Positions 35,238 through 44,965 of a DNA stretch of 64,000 bases are shown here, one piece after another. Under the pieces are notes generated by a model. It was not told where the DNA came from and did no database searches. It was given only the letters and a program-made list of their open reading frames with translations. The translations under genes and the position numbers were made by a program. The stretch spans positions 1 to 64,000 of the forward strand of contig SCTK01000019.1 of assembly GCA_004298905.1 (NCBI GenBank). The letters run 5' to 3'. Every line of letters starts with the position of its first letter. Within the stretch, counting starts at the first letter, position 1. The DNA comes from Burkholderiaceae bacterium. Lineage in GTDB: Bacteria > Pseudomonadota > Gammaproteobacteria > Burkholderiales > Burkholderiaceae_D.

Positions 35238-37436
35238 ATGTCCACCACCAGCCAGGCATCGAGCCAAACCCGCTATCTGATCGAGCGCGAGAGCCGCGTC
35301 TGCGCCCATAACTATCACCCGGTTCCATTGGTCATCGACCACGCGCAAGGCGTGTGGATGTGGGATGTCGAGGGCAACAAATATCTCGATGCGATGAGTG
35401 CCTATTCTGCAGTGAGTCATGGCCATGGCCACCCGCGCATTCTCGCGGCGGCCAAGACGCAACTGGACAAGGTGGCCGTCACATCGCGCGCATTTCACAC
35501 GCGGCCGCTGATGCCGTTCATGGAAAAACTTTCGCGCCTGTCGGGTTTCGACAAGGTGCTGCCGATGAACTCCGGCGCGGAAGCGGTAGAGACCGCGATC
35601 AAGGCCGCGCGTCGTTGGGGTTATCGCGTCAAAGGCATTCCCGCCGACCGCGCCGAGATCATGGTGGCGCGCGGCAACTTTCACGGCCGCACCACCGGTG
35701 TCATCAGCTTTTCCACCGAGCCATCCTACCGTGCCGATTTTGGCCCCTTCTCACCCGGCTTCACCTGGTTCGATTTCGGCGATCTGGCGTCGATGGAAGC
35801 GGCGCGCACGGCCCACACCTGTGCCGTGTTGCTGGAACCGATTCAGGGTGAGGCCGGCATCATCGTGCCGCCGCCGGGTTATCTGCGCGCCGTGCGCGAC
35901 TGGTGCGACGAACACGATATCTTGCTGATTCTGGACGAAATTCAATCCGGCCTCGGCCGCACCGGCCGCATGTTTGCGTTTGAACACGAAGGCATCCGCC
36001 CGGATGGCATGACGCTGGGCAAAGCGCTCGGCGGCGGCATCCTGCCAGTGTCCGCTTTTCTCGCCAACGATGGTTTGATGGCGGTGTTCGAACCCGGCAG
36101 CCACGGCTCTACCTTTGGCGGCAACCCTCTAGCGGCAGCAGTCGCACTGGAAGCGCTCAATGTCATGGAAGACGAGCAACTGCCCGGACGCAGCGCGGCA
36201 CTGGGCCACTATCTGCAACAACAATTGCAAGCCATCGCCGATCGCTCGACGCTGGTTCGCGCCGTGCGTGGCCGCGGTCTATGGGTCGGTGTCGACCTCG
36301 ATCCCGCCCGTGTCAACGCACGCAAAGTGGTGGAACGGCTGGCGCAGCACGGTGTCTTGTCGAAAGAAACGCACGACACGGTGATCCGTTTCGCCCCGCC
36401 GCTCACTATCACGCGGGAAGAAATCGACTGGGCGCTGGAACGCGTCGTCACAACCTTGAATGAGTTTGAACCGGCAGCAACCACACACGCTGTTGCAGCG
36501 CTCACTCAGACTGAAGATGCCAGCAGGCCGTCAACACCCCCGCATCTCTTGATGAGTCCGCCCGATTTCTTTGAAGTCAGCTACCGCATCAATCCGTGGA
36601 TGGAACCCGACCAGTGGGCCGGTCAGGCGCAACAACTGGCGGAGGATGCACGCGCGGGCTGGCAGCAATTGAAATCGACCTACGAATGGTTCGGCGCAAC
36701 CGTGACCGTCAAACCGCCCGCGCAAGGATTGCCGGACATGGTGTTCACCGCCAACTGTGCCGTGGTGCTGGACGGCAAGGTGCTGCTGGCGCGCTACATG
36801 CACGCGCAGCGGCAAGGCGAAGAAGTCCACGGCCGCAAGATGTTTGAAGCCTTGCGCAGGGAAGGCAAGGTGACGTCGCTGCACACCACGCCCCCCGACG
36901 TGTTTTTTGAAGGGGCGGGCGATGCGATCTGGGATGCCACGCGCGGCGTGATGTGGCTGGGCTATGGTCAGCGTTCCAGCCGCAAGGTGGCTGAAGTCGT
37001 GCGCACTGTGTTCAGTGTGCCGACCCTGTCACTGGAATTGATCTCGCCGCACTTCTATCACCTCGACACCTGCTTCTGCCGCCTGTCGGGCGGCGAGATC
37101 ATGATCTGGCCGCAAGCCTTCAGCGCTGACAGTCTGCAACTGTTGCTGGAGATCGTGGGTGATCGCCTGATTCTGGCGGGCGAGGAAGATGCCATGCATC
37201 TCGGTGTGAACTCGGTCTGCATCGGCAACAACGTCGTCATGTGTCACTGCTCGGACGCGCTGCGCGCGACACTGGAAGCCCGCGGTTACACCGTGCACGT
37301 GGTCGATCTGGGCGCCTTCAACCGTTCCGGCGGCGCTGCGTATTGTTTGACGCTGCGGCTGGACCAGCGCAGCACGCTGCCAACGGACACAACACCACTT
37401 ACCCCAGTCGATCAAACAACTGCTGTATGCGCGTGA
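35238..37436 (+). CDS. Fused ornithine aminotransferase and amidinohydrolase (arginine deiminase fold)
   Basis: 732 aa in one uninterrupted frame. Residues ~1-408 are a class III aminotransferase close to ornithine--oxo-acid transaminase (NSGAEAVETAIKAAR at 111-125, PLP Lys262 in LGKALGGG), giving glutamate-5-semialdehyde. A polar linker (~410-437) joins it to ~438-712, an amidinotransferase-fold domain of the DDAH/arginine-dihydrolase type: SPPDFFEVSYRINPWM, FTANCA (503-508), Glu558 (FFEGAGD), His608 (FYHLD) and Cys703 (GGAAYC), so the E/H/C set is complete. If this domain hydrolyses arginine to ornithine, one polypeptide would run arginine to P5C; dimethylarginine or citrulline chemistry remain alternatives. 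AGGAGGG precedes the ATG. The 3' end overlaps convergent ansA by 38 bases. Confidence 0.85.
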   Translation: MSTTSQASSQTRYLIERESRVCAHNYHPVPLVIDHAQGVWMWDVEGNKYLDAMSAYSAVSHGHGHPRILAAAKTQLDKVAVTSRAFHTRPLMPFMEKLSRLSGFDKVLPMNSGAEAVETAIKAARRWGYRVKGIPADRAEIMVARGNFHGRTTGVISFSTEPSYRADFGPFSPGFTWFDFGDLASMEAARTAHTCAVLLEPIQGEAGIIVPPPGYLRAVRDWCDEHDILLILDEIQSGLGRTGRMFAFEHEGIRPDGMTLGKALGGGILPVSAFLANDGLMAVFEPGSHGSTFGGNPLAAAVALEALNVMEDEQLPGRSAALGHYLQQQLQAIADRSTLVRAVRGRGLWVGVDLDPARVNARKVVERLAQHGVLSKETHDTVIRFAPPLTITREEIDWALERVVTTLNEFEPAATTHAVAALTQTEDASRPSTPPHLLMSPPDFFEVSYRINPWMEPDQWAGQAQQLAEDARAGWQQLKSTYEWFGATVTVKPPAQGLPDMVFTANCAVVLDGKVLLARYMHAQRQGEEVHGRKMFEALRREGKVTSLHTTPPDVFFEGAGDAIWDATRGVMWLGYGQRSSRKVAEVVRTVFSVPTLSLELISPHFYHLDTCFCRLSGGEIMIWPQAFSADSLQLLLEIVGDRLILAGEEDAMHLGVNSVCIGNNVVMCHCSDALRATLEARGYTVHVVDLGAFNRSGGAAYCLTLRLDQRSTLPTDTTPLTPVDQTTAVCA

Positions 37437-38448
37437 CATCCATAGTGAGATGCGTAGTGAGATGCGTAGGGTAGGCAACTTCTTGCCCACGCGGTGCGTT
37501 ACCCCTATCCCGCTCTGCCGCCAACGCCAGCATCAATAGAATGCGCGCCTTTTGCGGGTTGAGCGAATTGGCTGAAATGAACAGACGCGCATCGTCGGCC
37601 TCATGCGTATGGGCGCGCACGCGCCCGGCGCCGGTGCGGCTGGCGCGCACCACGCTCACGCCACGCGCCACGGCATCGCATAGCGCAGCGCGCATCGTCA
37701 CGCTCAGCGTGCCGCTGCCGGGCGCAGCGTACACAATGCCTTGCACACCCGCCTGCACCAGGGCATCGACGGCAACACGCGAATCGCTGGCATAGCCGTA
37801 GACGATTTCGACGGCGGGCAACGTATCTGCCAACGGCAGCGGTTCTTCCAAATGCAGCGGTGCCAGCGCAAAAAATTCAAGGTGATGGTTTTCGATCCGC
37901 CCCAGGGGCTGCGCTGCGCCGGCAGTAAACGCATCAATGCGTCCGGCAAAACGTTTGGTGACATCGTGGGCGGAAAAAATTGTCCCACCCATCACCACCA
38001 GCACACCGCGATACTGTGCTTCCGGGCTGCGTACCAGCAACAGAGCATCGGCGAGGTTGCGCGGGCCGTCGGCGTCGGGCGCGGTGGCGGGCCGCATGGC
38101 GCCAACCAGCACCACCGGTTTGGCGGAGCGCAATACCAGCTGCAAAAACCAGGCCGTTTCTTCCAGCGTGTCGGTACCGTGGGTAATGACCACGGCCGCC
38201 ACATCGTCCCGCTCCAGCAGCGCTTGCGTGCGCTGCGCCAGCGTGCACCAATGCGCCGGCGTCATGTCTTCGCTGCCGATCTGGAACAGTTGCTCGGTCT
38301 CGATCGGTTGCAGCGCCTGCCCGTGCGGCACCGAGGCCAGCAGTTGCTCCACCGTCAGCGCGGCGGGTGTGTAGCCATCGACATCTGCCGCGTGCGCCGA
38401 TGCGCCCGCAATCGTGCCGCCGGTGCCGAGCAAGATCAAACGTTTCAT
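37399..38448 (-). CDS. ansA: L-asparaginase
   Basis: 349 aa, class I/II asparaginase fold. Catalytic Thr in [10 protein letters not shown] near residue 12 and the second set in [20 protein letters not shown]-type motif appears as [16 protein letters not shown]. No signal peptide, so cytoplasmic. The ATG at 38448 overlaps the ubiA stop (ATGA), implying coupling. Hydrolyses asparagine to aspartate and ammonia. Confidence 0.93.
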   Translation of the reverse strand: MKRLILLGTGGTIAGASAHAADVDGYTPAALTVEQLLASVPHGQALQPIETEQLFQIGSEDMTPAHWCTLAQRTQALLERDDVAAVVITHGTDTLEETAWFLQLVLRSAKPVVLVGAMRPATAPDADGPRNLADALLLVRSPEAQYRGVLVVMGGTIFSAHDVTKRFAGRIDAFTAGAAQPLGRIENHHLEFFALAPLHLEEPLPLADTLPAVEIVYGYASDSRVAVDALVQAGVQGIVYAAPGSGTLSVTMRAALCDAVARGVSVVRASRTGAGRVRAHTHEADDARLFISANSLNPQKARILLMLALAAERDRGNAPRGQEVAYPTHLTTHLTMDVTRIQQLFDRLG

Positions 38449-39332
38449 GGGCGCATCCCGTAATCCAGTGCAATACCGGCAAACACCGCTGCACCAAACC
38501 AATTGTTGTGCAGAAAGGCCTTGAAGCAACGCGCCGGTTCGCGCGTGCGAATCAAGGTGTAGTGATACAGAGCAATCATCGCTGCTACGGCCAGACCAAG
38601 GTTATAAAAAAATCCCATGTGCAATGCCATGCCCACCGCACACAGCAACAGCAGGGTCATCAGGTAGCACAACATCACCATCACGACGTCGCTACGTCCA
38701 AAGGTGATGGCCGCTGTCTTGATGCCGATCTTCACATCGTCGTCGCGATCAACCATCGCATACTCCGTGTCATAAGCCACGGCCCAGAATACATTCGCCA
38801 GCAACAACCACCAGGCCACCGGCGCAATCTGTCCGAGGTGCGCCGCATATGCCATGGGAATGCCGAAGCCGAAAGCGATGCCGAGATAGGCCTGCGGAAT
38901 TGCAAAAAAACGTTTCGTAAAAGGATAGCTGGCCGCCAGCAAGGCCGCTACCACTGCCAACGCAAGCAAGCGAGGATTGAGCGGCAAACTCGGCGGGAGG
39001 ATCAACAACAGCGCCAGCAGACTCAACACTGCCGCAACGATCACCGCTTCTTGCGGCTTGATTTCACCGCTGGTTACGGGCCGCTCGCGTGTGCGCGCAA
39101 CGTGACGATCAAAATCGCGATCGGCAAAATCATTGATCGCGCAGCCGGCCGAACGCATCAATATCGTACCCGTAACAAAAATTAACAACAGGCGAAACGG
39201 GGGTACTCCTGCGGCTGCAAACCACAATCCCCAGAGGGTTGGCCAGAGTAGCAACAAGATACCGATTGGCCGGTTAAGCCGCACCAGGCGGGCGTATGCG
39301 GAAATTCTATGCATTGGATTCATGCGCGACAT
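38445..39332 (-). CDS. ubiA: 4-hydroxybenzoate octaprenyltransferase
   Basis: About 295 aa, eight or nine membrane segments. Both Asp-rich motifs are present: NDFADRDFD and [13 protein letters not shown]. Attaches the polyprenyl chain in ubiquinone synthesis. The ATG at 39332 is used; a GTG five codons upstream and other nearby ATGs are also possible. Confidence 0.95.
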   Translation of the reverse strand: MSRMNPMHRISAYARLVRLNRPIGILLLLWPTLWGLWFAAAGVPPFRLLLIFVTGTILMRSAGCAINDFADRDFDRHVARTRERPVTSGEIKPQEAVIVAAVLSLLALLLILPPSLPLNPRLLALAVVAALLAASYPFTKRFFAIPQAYLGIAFGFGIPMAYAAHLGQIAPVAWWLLLANVFWAVAYDTEYAMVDRDDDVKIGIKTAAITFGRSDVVMVMLCYLMTLLLLCAVGMALHMGFFYNLGLAVAAMIALYHYTLIRTREPARCFKAFLHNNWFGAAVFAGIALDYGMRP

Positions 39333-39461
39333 TCTAACTTTATTCACGTTAAAAACTGTAAAACGCGCAACACGATGAAGGCCGAGGAAGGTGTGAGCAC
39401 GGTCAAGTGCGCAGGCTTGCTGTCGTTAATTCTCTTTAACAACGGGAGATGCTTGCTTGCC

Positions 39462-39923
39462 ATGCCGACGCTTTATCTGAAAACAGTCAAGGCCCATGAG
39501 CTCTTGAACGGGCCACGAGAGGCACTGTCCAGCGCACATCGCCGCCTGCTGATTTTTGTCGATGGCAAAAAAGATGCCGCTGCTTTGATCCGCCATTTCG
39601 GCGCCTTTGGCATGACGCAGGTCGCGCTCGACGAATTGACGACAATCGGTCTGTTGGAGCGGCAGACTCTGCCTGATTCAAGACGCAGTAAAAACCGCGC
39701 TGAAAATAGTGAAAGCGAGCGCCACGCCCGCATTCAAAAACAAATCGTCAGCACCTTGACCGATCAACTCGGACCCATCGCCGATGAAATTGCACAGTGG
39801 GTGGAAGAGTGCGGCAATACACAGGAACTACAGACCCAGGCAAAAAAGGTAATCCAGATCCTGGAAGCCTACGAAAAACAGGAAGTTGCCGTTCAGGTCG
39901 AGCAGTTGCTTACCAAGTTATAA
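39462..39923 (+). CDS. Conserved-looking hypothetical protein with winged-helix-like start
   Basis: 153 aa, mostly helical and charged. Residues 10-65 (LNGPREALSSAHRRLLIFVDGKKDAAALIRHFGAFGMTQVALDELTTIGLLE pattern) read like a small winged-helix or degradation-control module; the rest (QIVSTLTDQLGPIADEIAQWVEE...ILEAYEKQEVAVQVEQLL) looks like amphipathic helices. The ATG at 39462 is chosen because MPTLYLKTVKAHELLNG starts the conserved-looking part; the frame stays open to 39309. No family recognised. Divergent from ubiA. Confidence 0.65.
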   Translation: MPTLYLKTVKAHELLNGPREALSSAHRRLLIFVDGKKDAAALIRHFGAFGMTQVALDELTTIGLLERQTLPDSRRSKNRAENSESERHARIQKQIVSTLTDQLGPIADEIAQWVEECGNTQELQTQAKKVIQILEAYEKQEVAVQVEQLLTKL

Positions 39924-39962
39924 CAACCGGCAAGTGTGTAGCTCACCCGAACTGCCGCAAAA

Positions 39963-40469
39963 CTACTGCAACAAACTACGCAACATCCACGCTGTCTTCT
40001 CATGCACTTGCATGCGTTGGGTGAGGAGGTCGGCGGTGGGTTCGTCGCTGGCTTTGTCGACCAGCGGAAAAATCCGGCGCGCGGTGCGCACCACGCTTTC
40101 CTGACCGGCCACAAGCTGGCGAATCATTTCTTCTGCCGGCGGCACATCGGTCGCTTCCTTGATCGAGGTCAACTGTTCAAACGCGGCGTAGCTGCCCGGC
40201 GCGGGAAACCCAAGCGCGCGAATCCGTTCGGCGATCAGATCGACCGCCAGCGCCAACTCGGTGTACTGCGCCTCGAACATCAGATGCAGGGTGTTGAACA
40301 TGGGCCCGGTCACGTTCCAGTGAAAGTTATGCGTCTTCAGATAGAGCGTGTAGGAATCAGCCAGCAAGACCGCCAGGCCAGCGGCAATTTTCTTGCGTTC
40401 GCCCGTCGGGATACCGATGTCAATCGCAGTTGCATCCGGCGCAGTGATCGTCTTGGTTTTCTTTGCCAT
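39963..40469 (-). CDS. dps: Dps ferritin-like DNA-protecting protein
   Basis: 168 aa. Dodecameric ferroxidase that stores iron and protects DNA under peroxide stress. [13 protein letters not shown] and [23 protein letters not shown] supply the intersubunit ferroxidase ligands (His50, His62, Asp77, Glu81). A Lys-rich N-terminus (MAKKTKTI) could bind DNA. GGGAG precedes the ATG. It follows oxyR in the same direction, 127 bases on. Confidence 0.94.
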   Translation of the reverse strand: MAKKTKTITAPDATAIDIGIPTGERKKIAAGLAVLLADSYTLYLKTHNFHWNVTGPMFNTLHLMFEAQYTELALAVDLIAERIRALGFPAPGSYAAFEQLTSIKEATDVPPAEEMIRQLVAGQESVVRTARRIFPLVDKASDEPTADLLTQRMQVHEKTAWMLRSLLQ

Positions 40470-40596
40470 AAGAAACTCCCTCGCAGTGGAAACCTATGGT
40501 CAGCTTACGCAGTCACAAGCCAGCCGTGAAATTGTTTATTCTGATCACGGCGATAAAGCGGGCTGCAATCTGTACTATTCCGCGCAGACTCATCCC

Positions 40597-41544
40597 CTAT
40601 TGCGTAATCCGCAATCCCGCCTTCAGCATTTTCACGCCATGCAGATCGCAGGACACGATCGCCGCGCGCAGTGCCTCAATCGCCGCCAGACGCGGGAAGC
40701 TCTTGCGCCAGGCCAGCACCACACGCCGCGTAGGCGCCGGATCACTGAACGGGATATAACGCAGCAACTCGTCCGGCCCCGGCTGCGCCGGCACTGAACT
40801 CATCGGCAACACTGTCACACCCAGGCCGGAAGCCACCATGTGACGGATCGTTTCCAGCGAACTGCCCTCGAAGGTACGTTGAATGCCTTCGTTGGTTTGT
40901 GAATAGCGCGCAAATTCCGGACAGACTTCCAGCACGTTGTCGCGGAAACAATGCCCTGTGCCGAGCAGCAACATGGTTTCGTTTTTCAATTCTTCGGCCG
41001 CAATGGAGGTGTGGCTGGTCAACGCATGCTCGCGCGGCACTGCCACCACAAAGGATTCGTCATACAGCGGCACCAGATCCAGCCCGGCTTCGGGAATCGG
41101 CAACGCCATGATCGCCGCATCCAGTTCACCCTGCCGCAGCAGCTCCAGCAATTTCACCGTGAAATTTTCCTGCAACAGCAACGGCATTTTCGGCGTGCTT
41201 TGAATCATCGCCTTGACCAGCGGCGGCAAGAGATACGGCCCAATGGTATAGATCACGCCCAGACGCAGCGGCCCGTTGAGCGGGTCCGTGCCCTGCCGCG
41301 CAATCGCCTTGATTGCCGCCGTCTGCTCCAGCACATGCTGCGCCTGCTCCACAATGCGCGCGCCTACCGGCGTCAGGCCGATCTCGCTGCTGCCACGCTC
41401 GAACAGCGTGACATTCAACTCATCTTCCAATTTCTTGATCGCCACCGACAGCGTCGGCTGACTGACAAAGCACGCCTCCGCCGCGCGCCCGAAATGCCGC
41501 TCACGCGCCACCGCTACAATGTATTTGAGTTCAGTCAGAGTCAT
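40597..41544 (-). CDS. oxyR: Peroxide-responsive LysR-type regulator OxyR
   Basis: 315 aa. N-terminal LysR helix-turn-helix (FGRAAEACFVSQPTLSVAIKKLE). The redox pair is Cys199 and Cys208 (GTGHCFRDNVLEVCPEF), the same numbers as in E. coli OxyR. Activates catalase, peroxidase and dps genes when oxidised. Adjacent dps is a likely target, although I could not read an OxyR box with confidence. Confidence 0.95.
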   Translation of the reverse strand: MTLTELKYIVAVARERHFGRAAEACFVSQPTLSVAIKKLEDELNVTLFERGSSEIGLTPVGARIVEQAQHVLEQTAAIKAIARQGTDPLNGPLRLGVIYTIGPYLLPPLVKAMIQSTPKMPLLLQENFTVKLLELLRQGELDAAIMALPIPEAGLDLVPLYDESFVVAVPREHALTSHTSIAAEELKNETMLLLGTGHCFRDNVLEVCPEFARYSQTNEGIQRTFEGSSLETIRHMVASGLGVTVLPMSSVPAQPGPDELLRYIPFSDPAPTRRVVLAWRKSFPRLAAIEALRAAIVSCDLHGVKMLKAGLRITQ

Positions 41545-41639
41545 TACGACACCATAGCATCACTTGCGAAAAACGCCATGAAGATTGTAGTACCGAACAC
41601 TGGCACAATGTCGCTCATCCAAATCAGAAAGCACGCCAA

Positions 41640-42776
41640 TTGAAAACTGTTGTCTTGGGGGGTTATGGAAATTTTGGTGCACGGATTTGCCGTGCACTCG
41701 CGACATCTCCCGGCATTGAGCTGATTGTCGCCGGTCGTGACGAGTCCCAAGCCAGCCGATTGGCCAGCAGTTTGAACAAGAATGTAGCCGCTGCCCGAAT
41801 TGATGCCTCTGATGCAAACTTGCCCGCCGCTTTGCGCTGCCTTGGTGCGGAGTTGGTTATCCACACCGCAGGCCCCTTTCAAGCACAAGGTTACCAAGTC
41901 CCCCGTGCTGTGGCAGAGGCCGATGCGCATTACATCGATCTCGCCGATGGCCGCCGCTTTGTCTGCGATTTTCCCCTTGCACTGGATGCCACCTTTCGCG
42001 CTCGTCAACGCCTCGCGATCACGGGAGCCAGCACCGTGCCCGCGCTTTCTTCTGCAGTCATCAATCACTTGACGTCGCAGTGGCGGCACATCCAGCACAT
42101 CGATTTCTGTATCGCCCCCGCACAAACCGCACCGCGTGGCATTGCTACTCTGGCGGCAGTGCTGAGTTACTGCGGCGCGCCGGTTCAAGTCTGGCAGAAA
42201 GGCGCATGGACGACGCAATATGGCTGGGCGAATCCGCAACGCGTCGAATTCGCGCGCCTGCCTCCGCGCCTCGGCGCGTTGTGCGACATCCCCGATCTGG
42301 AACTGTTCCCGGCGCATTATGCGGGCGCCGAATCCATCATGTTCCGTGCAGCACTGGAGGTGAAAATTGCGCAACATGCTTTTGCCTTGATCGCAGCATT
42401 GCGTCGCAGAGGCATGATGGGACGCCCTGAACAATGGGCAAGGCTTCTGCATGTTGCCGCCAAGAGGCTGGACAGATTTGGTTCGTCATTGGGAGGCATG
42501 GTGGTGCGTGTCACTGGAACCGACGCCCATGGCACCACAAAACACCGGGCCTGGCACATTGCCGCCGACCATGACCACGGCCCGGAAATCCCCTGCATGC
42601 CCGCCATCCTGCTCGCCCGCCGTCTGGCCAATGGGAACATCAGTGCAACCGGTGCGCATACAAGCATGGGCTGGTTGGCGCTTTCAGATTTCGAGCCGGA
42701 ATTTGCGCAATGGGGCATGGTCACCGACATGAGGGATGAAACATTGCGCGATGGGAGCGTTCCCCATGGCACATAG
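41640..42776 (+). CDS. Saccharopine dehydrogenase-like NAD(P)-binding protein
   Basis: 378 aa. N-terminal Rossmann motif VVLGGYGNFGARICRAL, then IVAGRDESQASRLAS and LVIHTAGPFQAQGYQVPRA, typical of saccharopine-dehydrogenase-like oxidoreductases of unknown substrate. The only suitable start is TTG at 41640. Divergent from oxyR (95 bases). First of five tightly packed genes. Confidence 0.82.
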   Translation: MKTVVLGGYGNFGARICRALATSPGIELIVAGRDESQASRLASSLNKNVAAARIDASDANLPAALRCLGAELVIHTAGPFQAQGYQVPRAVAEADAHYIDLADGRRFVCDFPLALDATFRARQRLAITGASTVPALSSAVINHLTSQWRHIQHIDFCIAPAQTAPRGIATLAAVLSYCGAPVQVWQKGAWTTQYGWANPQRVEFARLPPRLGALCDIPDLELFPAHYAGAESIMFRAALEVKIAQHAFALIAALRRRGMMGRPEQWARLLHVAAKRLDRFGSSLGGMVVRVTGTDAHGTTKHRAWHIAADHDHGPEIPCMPAILLARRLANGNISATGAHTSMGWLALSDFEPEFAQWGMVTDMRDETLRDGSVPHGT

Positions 42777-43254
42777 ACGTTTCGAGTTCGACATGCCCGC
42801 ACCGGTCGAGGTCGTGTTCGATGCCTTCCATTACCATCACTGGCGTGCGCGCTGGGACTCGCTGGTCAACGCCACCCATGTGCTGGGTGGCGCACCGTGC
42901 CCCTTTGTAGGCGCGATTACCGAGAACGCGGGCGGTGGCATGCTGCGCGGACTTTCCATGCGCACACAATTTGTTTCCTACGACCGACCGCGTGTTGCGG
43001 CAGCCAGTATGCTGGGACGTTCTTTCCCTTTCATGCAGTGGGCTGCATCGATGCAACACAAACCCATCGGCCCACGGTCTTCGATCATGATTTATACCTA
43101 CACTTTTCAAACTGGCCCGACGACACTGCGCTGGCTGATCGAACCCATCACACAATGGATATTCGACTGGCAAACGCGACGCCGCTTCGAACGAATGCGC
43201 GCCTTTCTCGCAAGACATGTGCAAGACGTGGAGCAATGGCAGCGTACGCAATGA
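42766..43254 (+). CDS. SRPBCC (START-like) family protein
   Basis: 162 aa. FEFDMPAPVEVVFDAFHYHHWRARWD is the usual first strand and helices of the polyketide-cyclase/START-like fold that holds hydrophobic ligands. The ATG at 42766 has GGGAG nine bases before it and overlaps the previous gene by 11 bases. Ligand unknown. Confidence 0.8.
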   Translation: MAHRRFEFDMPAPVEVVFDAFHYHHWRARWDSLVNATHVLGGAPCPFVGAITENAGGGMLRGLSMRTQFVSYDRPRVAAASMLGRSFPFMQWAASMQHKPIGPRSSIMIYTYTFQTGPTTLRWLIEPITQWIFDWQTRRRFERMRAFLARHVQDVEQWQRTQ

Positions 43255-43628
43255 AACCCGCCGAGCTACGACTGATTCGCTTCACCCTGGCCGTGATCTG
43301 GCTGGTCACTGGTGTGGTGTCCTTGTGGATTTACCCAAGGCAAGACAGCCTCACCTTGATCGCTCGCACAGGATTGCACGGTAACTGGGCGCTTGCGGCC
43401 TTGTATCTCGGCGCGGGGCTGGATATCGTGATGGGTGTATTGACTCTGTTCGCACGCAACCGTCTGCTGTGGTTATTGCAAGCCCTGTTGACCATTGCCT
43501 ACACTCTCATCCTCACCCTCTGGCTACCCGAATTCTGGCAACATCCATTTGGCCCGCTGCTGAAAAATCTGCCGATACTGGTGCTGCTGTGGCTGCTCTA
43601 CACCCACGAGAATGACGACGCACCATGA
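43251..43628 (+). CDS. DoxX-like small membrane protein
   Basis: 125 aa with four membrane segments (FTLAVIWLVTGVVSLW, WALAALYLGAGLDIVMGVL, LLWLLQALLTIAYTLILTLW, LPILVLLWLLY). The pattern fits the DoxX-like group. Overlaps both neighbours by ATGA. Confidence 0.75.
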   Translation: MKPAELRLIRFTLAVIWLVTGVVSLWIYPRQDSLTLIARTGLHGNWALAALYLGAGLDIVMGVLTLFARNRLLWLLQALLTIAYTLILTLWLPEFWQHPFGPLLKNLPILVLLWLLYTHENDDAP

Positions 43629-44095
43629 ATACTTACCTGCTCCTGAAATGGATCCATATTATTTCCAGCGTACTGCTGGTCGGCACCGGTCTGGGCAGTG
43701 CGTTCTATCTTTTTTTCATTAACCGTTCCGACAATACACCCGCAATCGCTGAGGTGAGCCGTCTCGTGGTGCGCGCAGATTTTTGGTTTACCGCGCCCAC
43801 TGTGGTGATACAACCGCTCACCGGACTGGCGCTAGTTTCGATCGCTGGCTATTCCTACACCCAGCCTTGGCTACTGTGGGTCTATGGTCTGTATGCGCTG
43901 GCAGGTGCATGCTGGCTACCCGTGGTCTGGCTGCAAATTCGCATGTCAAGACTGGCGTCAATCGCAGTGCAAGACAACGCACCGCTCCCCCCTCAATACT
44001 GGCAGTACGCACGCTATTGGGAATGGCTCGGCTATCCAGCCTTCCTCGCAATGCTGATTGTCTTTGGGCTGATGGTATTCAAGCCCAGCCTGTAG
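43625..44095 (+). CDS. DUF2269 family membrane protein
   Basis: 156 aa, four membrane segments. LLKWIHIISSVLLVGTGLGSAFY matches the DUF2269 start with its conserved His, and QYWQYARYWEWLGYPAFLAMLIVFGLMVFKP the end. Function unknown. Overlaps the DoxX-like gene by ATGA. Confidence 0.82.
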   Translation: MNTYLLLKWIHIISSVLLVGTGLGSAFYLFFINRSDNTPAIAEVSRLVVRADFWFTAPTVVIQPLTGLALVSIAGYSYTQPWLLWVYGLYALAGACWLPVVWLQIRMSRLASIAVQDNAPLPPQYWQYARYWEWLGYPAFLAMLIVFGLMVFKPSL

Positions 44096-44099
44096 CCCC

Positions 44100-44915
44100 G
44101 TGTTGATCAAACGCAAATCCATCGAAAAAGAATCGTCGATGCACCCCAGCCGGCGGCGCAGCGCAGCTGTGCCGCGCAAAGCCGCACTCCCGCGCGCGGT
44201 GATCAGCGAACACGACGGCGTGCGCAACCTGCACCTCGGCACCGAGGAATTTATCCAGGGCGCAATGCGCATCGACATACCCGATGCGATCGAACTGGAA
44301 TACACGCAACAGATGATGCTGTGGCTGCTATTCAATCGGGAACCACAGCACATCGTCCAACTCGGGCTGGGCGCCGCGGCACTGACCAAATTCTGCTACC
44401 GCCAGTTTCCGCAAGCGCGCGTCACTGCCATCGAACTCAACCCCGCCGTCATCGAAATTTGCCAAACGCAATTCCATCTACCACCCAACGACGCCCGCCT
44501 CAACGTCATCGAAATGGACGCGCTGGATTTCGTCACCCACCCCGCCCACCACAACAGCATCGATATCCTCCAAGTCGACTTGTACGACGCCGAAGCCCGC
44601 GGCCCGGTGCTGGACACCCCCGAGTTCTACCAGGCCTGCGCCCACTGCCTCACGCCAGAGGGCATGATGACCGTCAACCTCTACGGCCAGCAACCCAACC
44701 ACGCCATCAGCCTGCAAGCCATGCAGCAGGCATTCGATGCCGTCGTCTGGCTACCCGAAGTGCATGACGCCAATGTTGTTGTTCTCGCCTTCAAGCACGC
44801 ACCGGTGATGGATTTTTCTGTGCTGGATGAACGGGCTTTGGAAATCAAGACGGCGATGAAATTGCCTGCGGAGGATTGGGTGGAGGGGTTGAGAGTTTGG
44901 ATGATAGGGGACTAA
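44100..44915 (+). CDS. Spermidine synthase-like methyltransferase-fold protein
   Basis: 271 aa. Motif I-type HIVQLGLGAAALTKF, AIELNPAVIEI, VIEMDALDFV and ILQVDLYDAEARGP show the spermidine-synthase fold. The N-terminal beta domain of true SpeE is short, so the aminopropyltransferase activity is doubtful. Starts at GTG 44100, four bases after the DUF2269 gene; ATG at 44139 is an alternative. Confidence 0.8.
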   Translation: MLIKRKSIEKESSMHPSRRRSAAVPRKAALPRAVISEHDGVRNLHLGTEEFIQGAMRIDIPDAIELEYTQQMMLWLLFNREPQHIVQLGLGAAALTKFCYRQFPQARVTAIELNPAVIEICQTQFHLPPNDARLNVIEMDALDFVTHPAHHNSIDILQVDLYDAEARGPVLDTPEFYQACAHCLTPEGMMTVNLYGQQPNHAISLQAMQQAFDAVVWLPEVHDANVVVLAFKHAPVMDFSVLDERALEIKTAMKLPAEDWVEGLRVWMIGD

Positions 44916-44930
44916 CTAGGAAACTTCCGC

Positions 44931-44959
44931 TTGAAAGATGGTGTCACTATTGATACCAT
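44931..44959 (+). promoter_or_regulatory. hicAB promoter with overlapping operator
   Basis: TTGAAA (44931-44936), 17 bases, TACCAT (44954-44959). An inverted repeat ATGGTGTCA / TGATACCAT (44938-44959, eight of nine paired, four-base centre) covers the spacer and -10, as expected for HicB autorepression. The hicA ATG follows after six bases. Confidence 0.6.
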
Positions 44960-44965
44960 TCCCGC

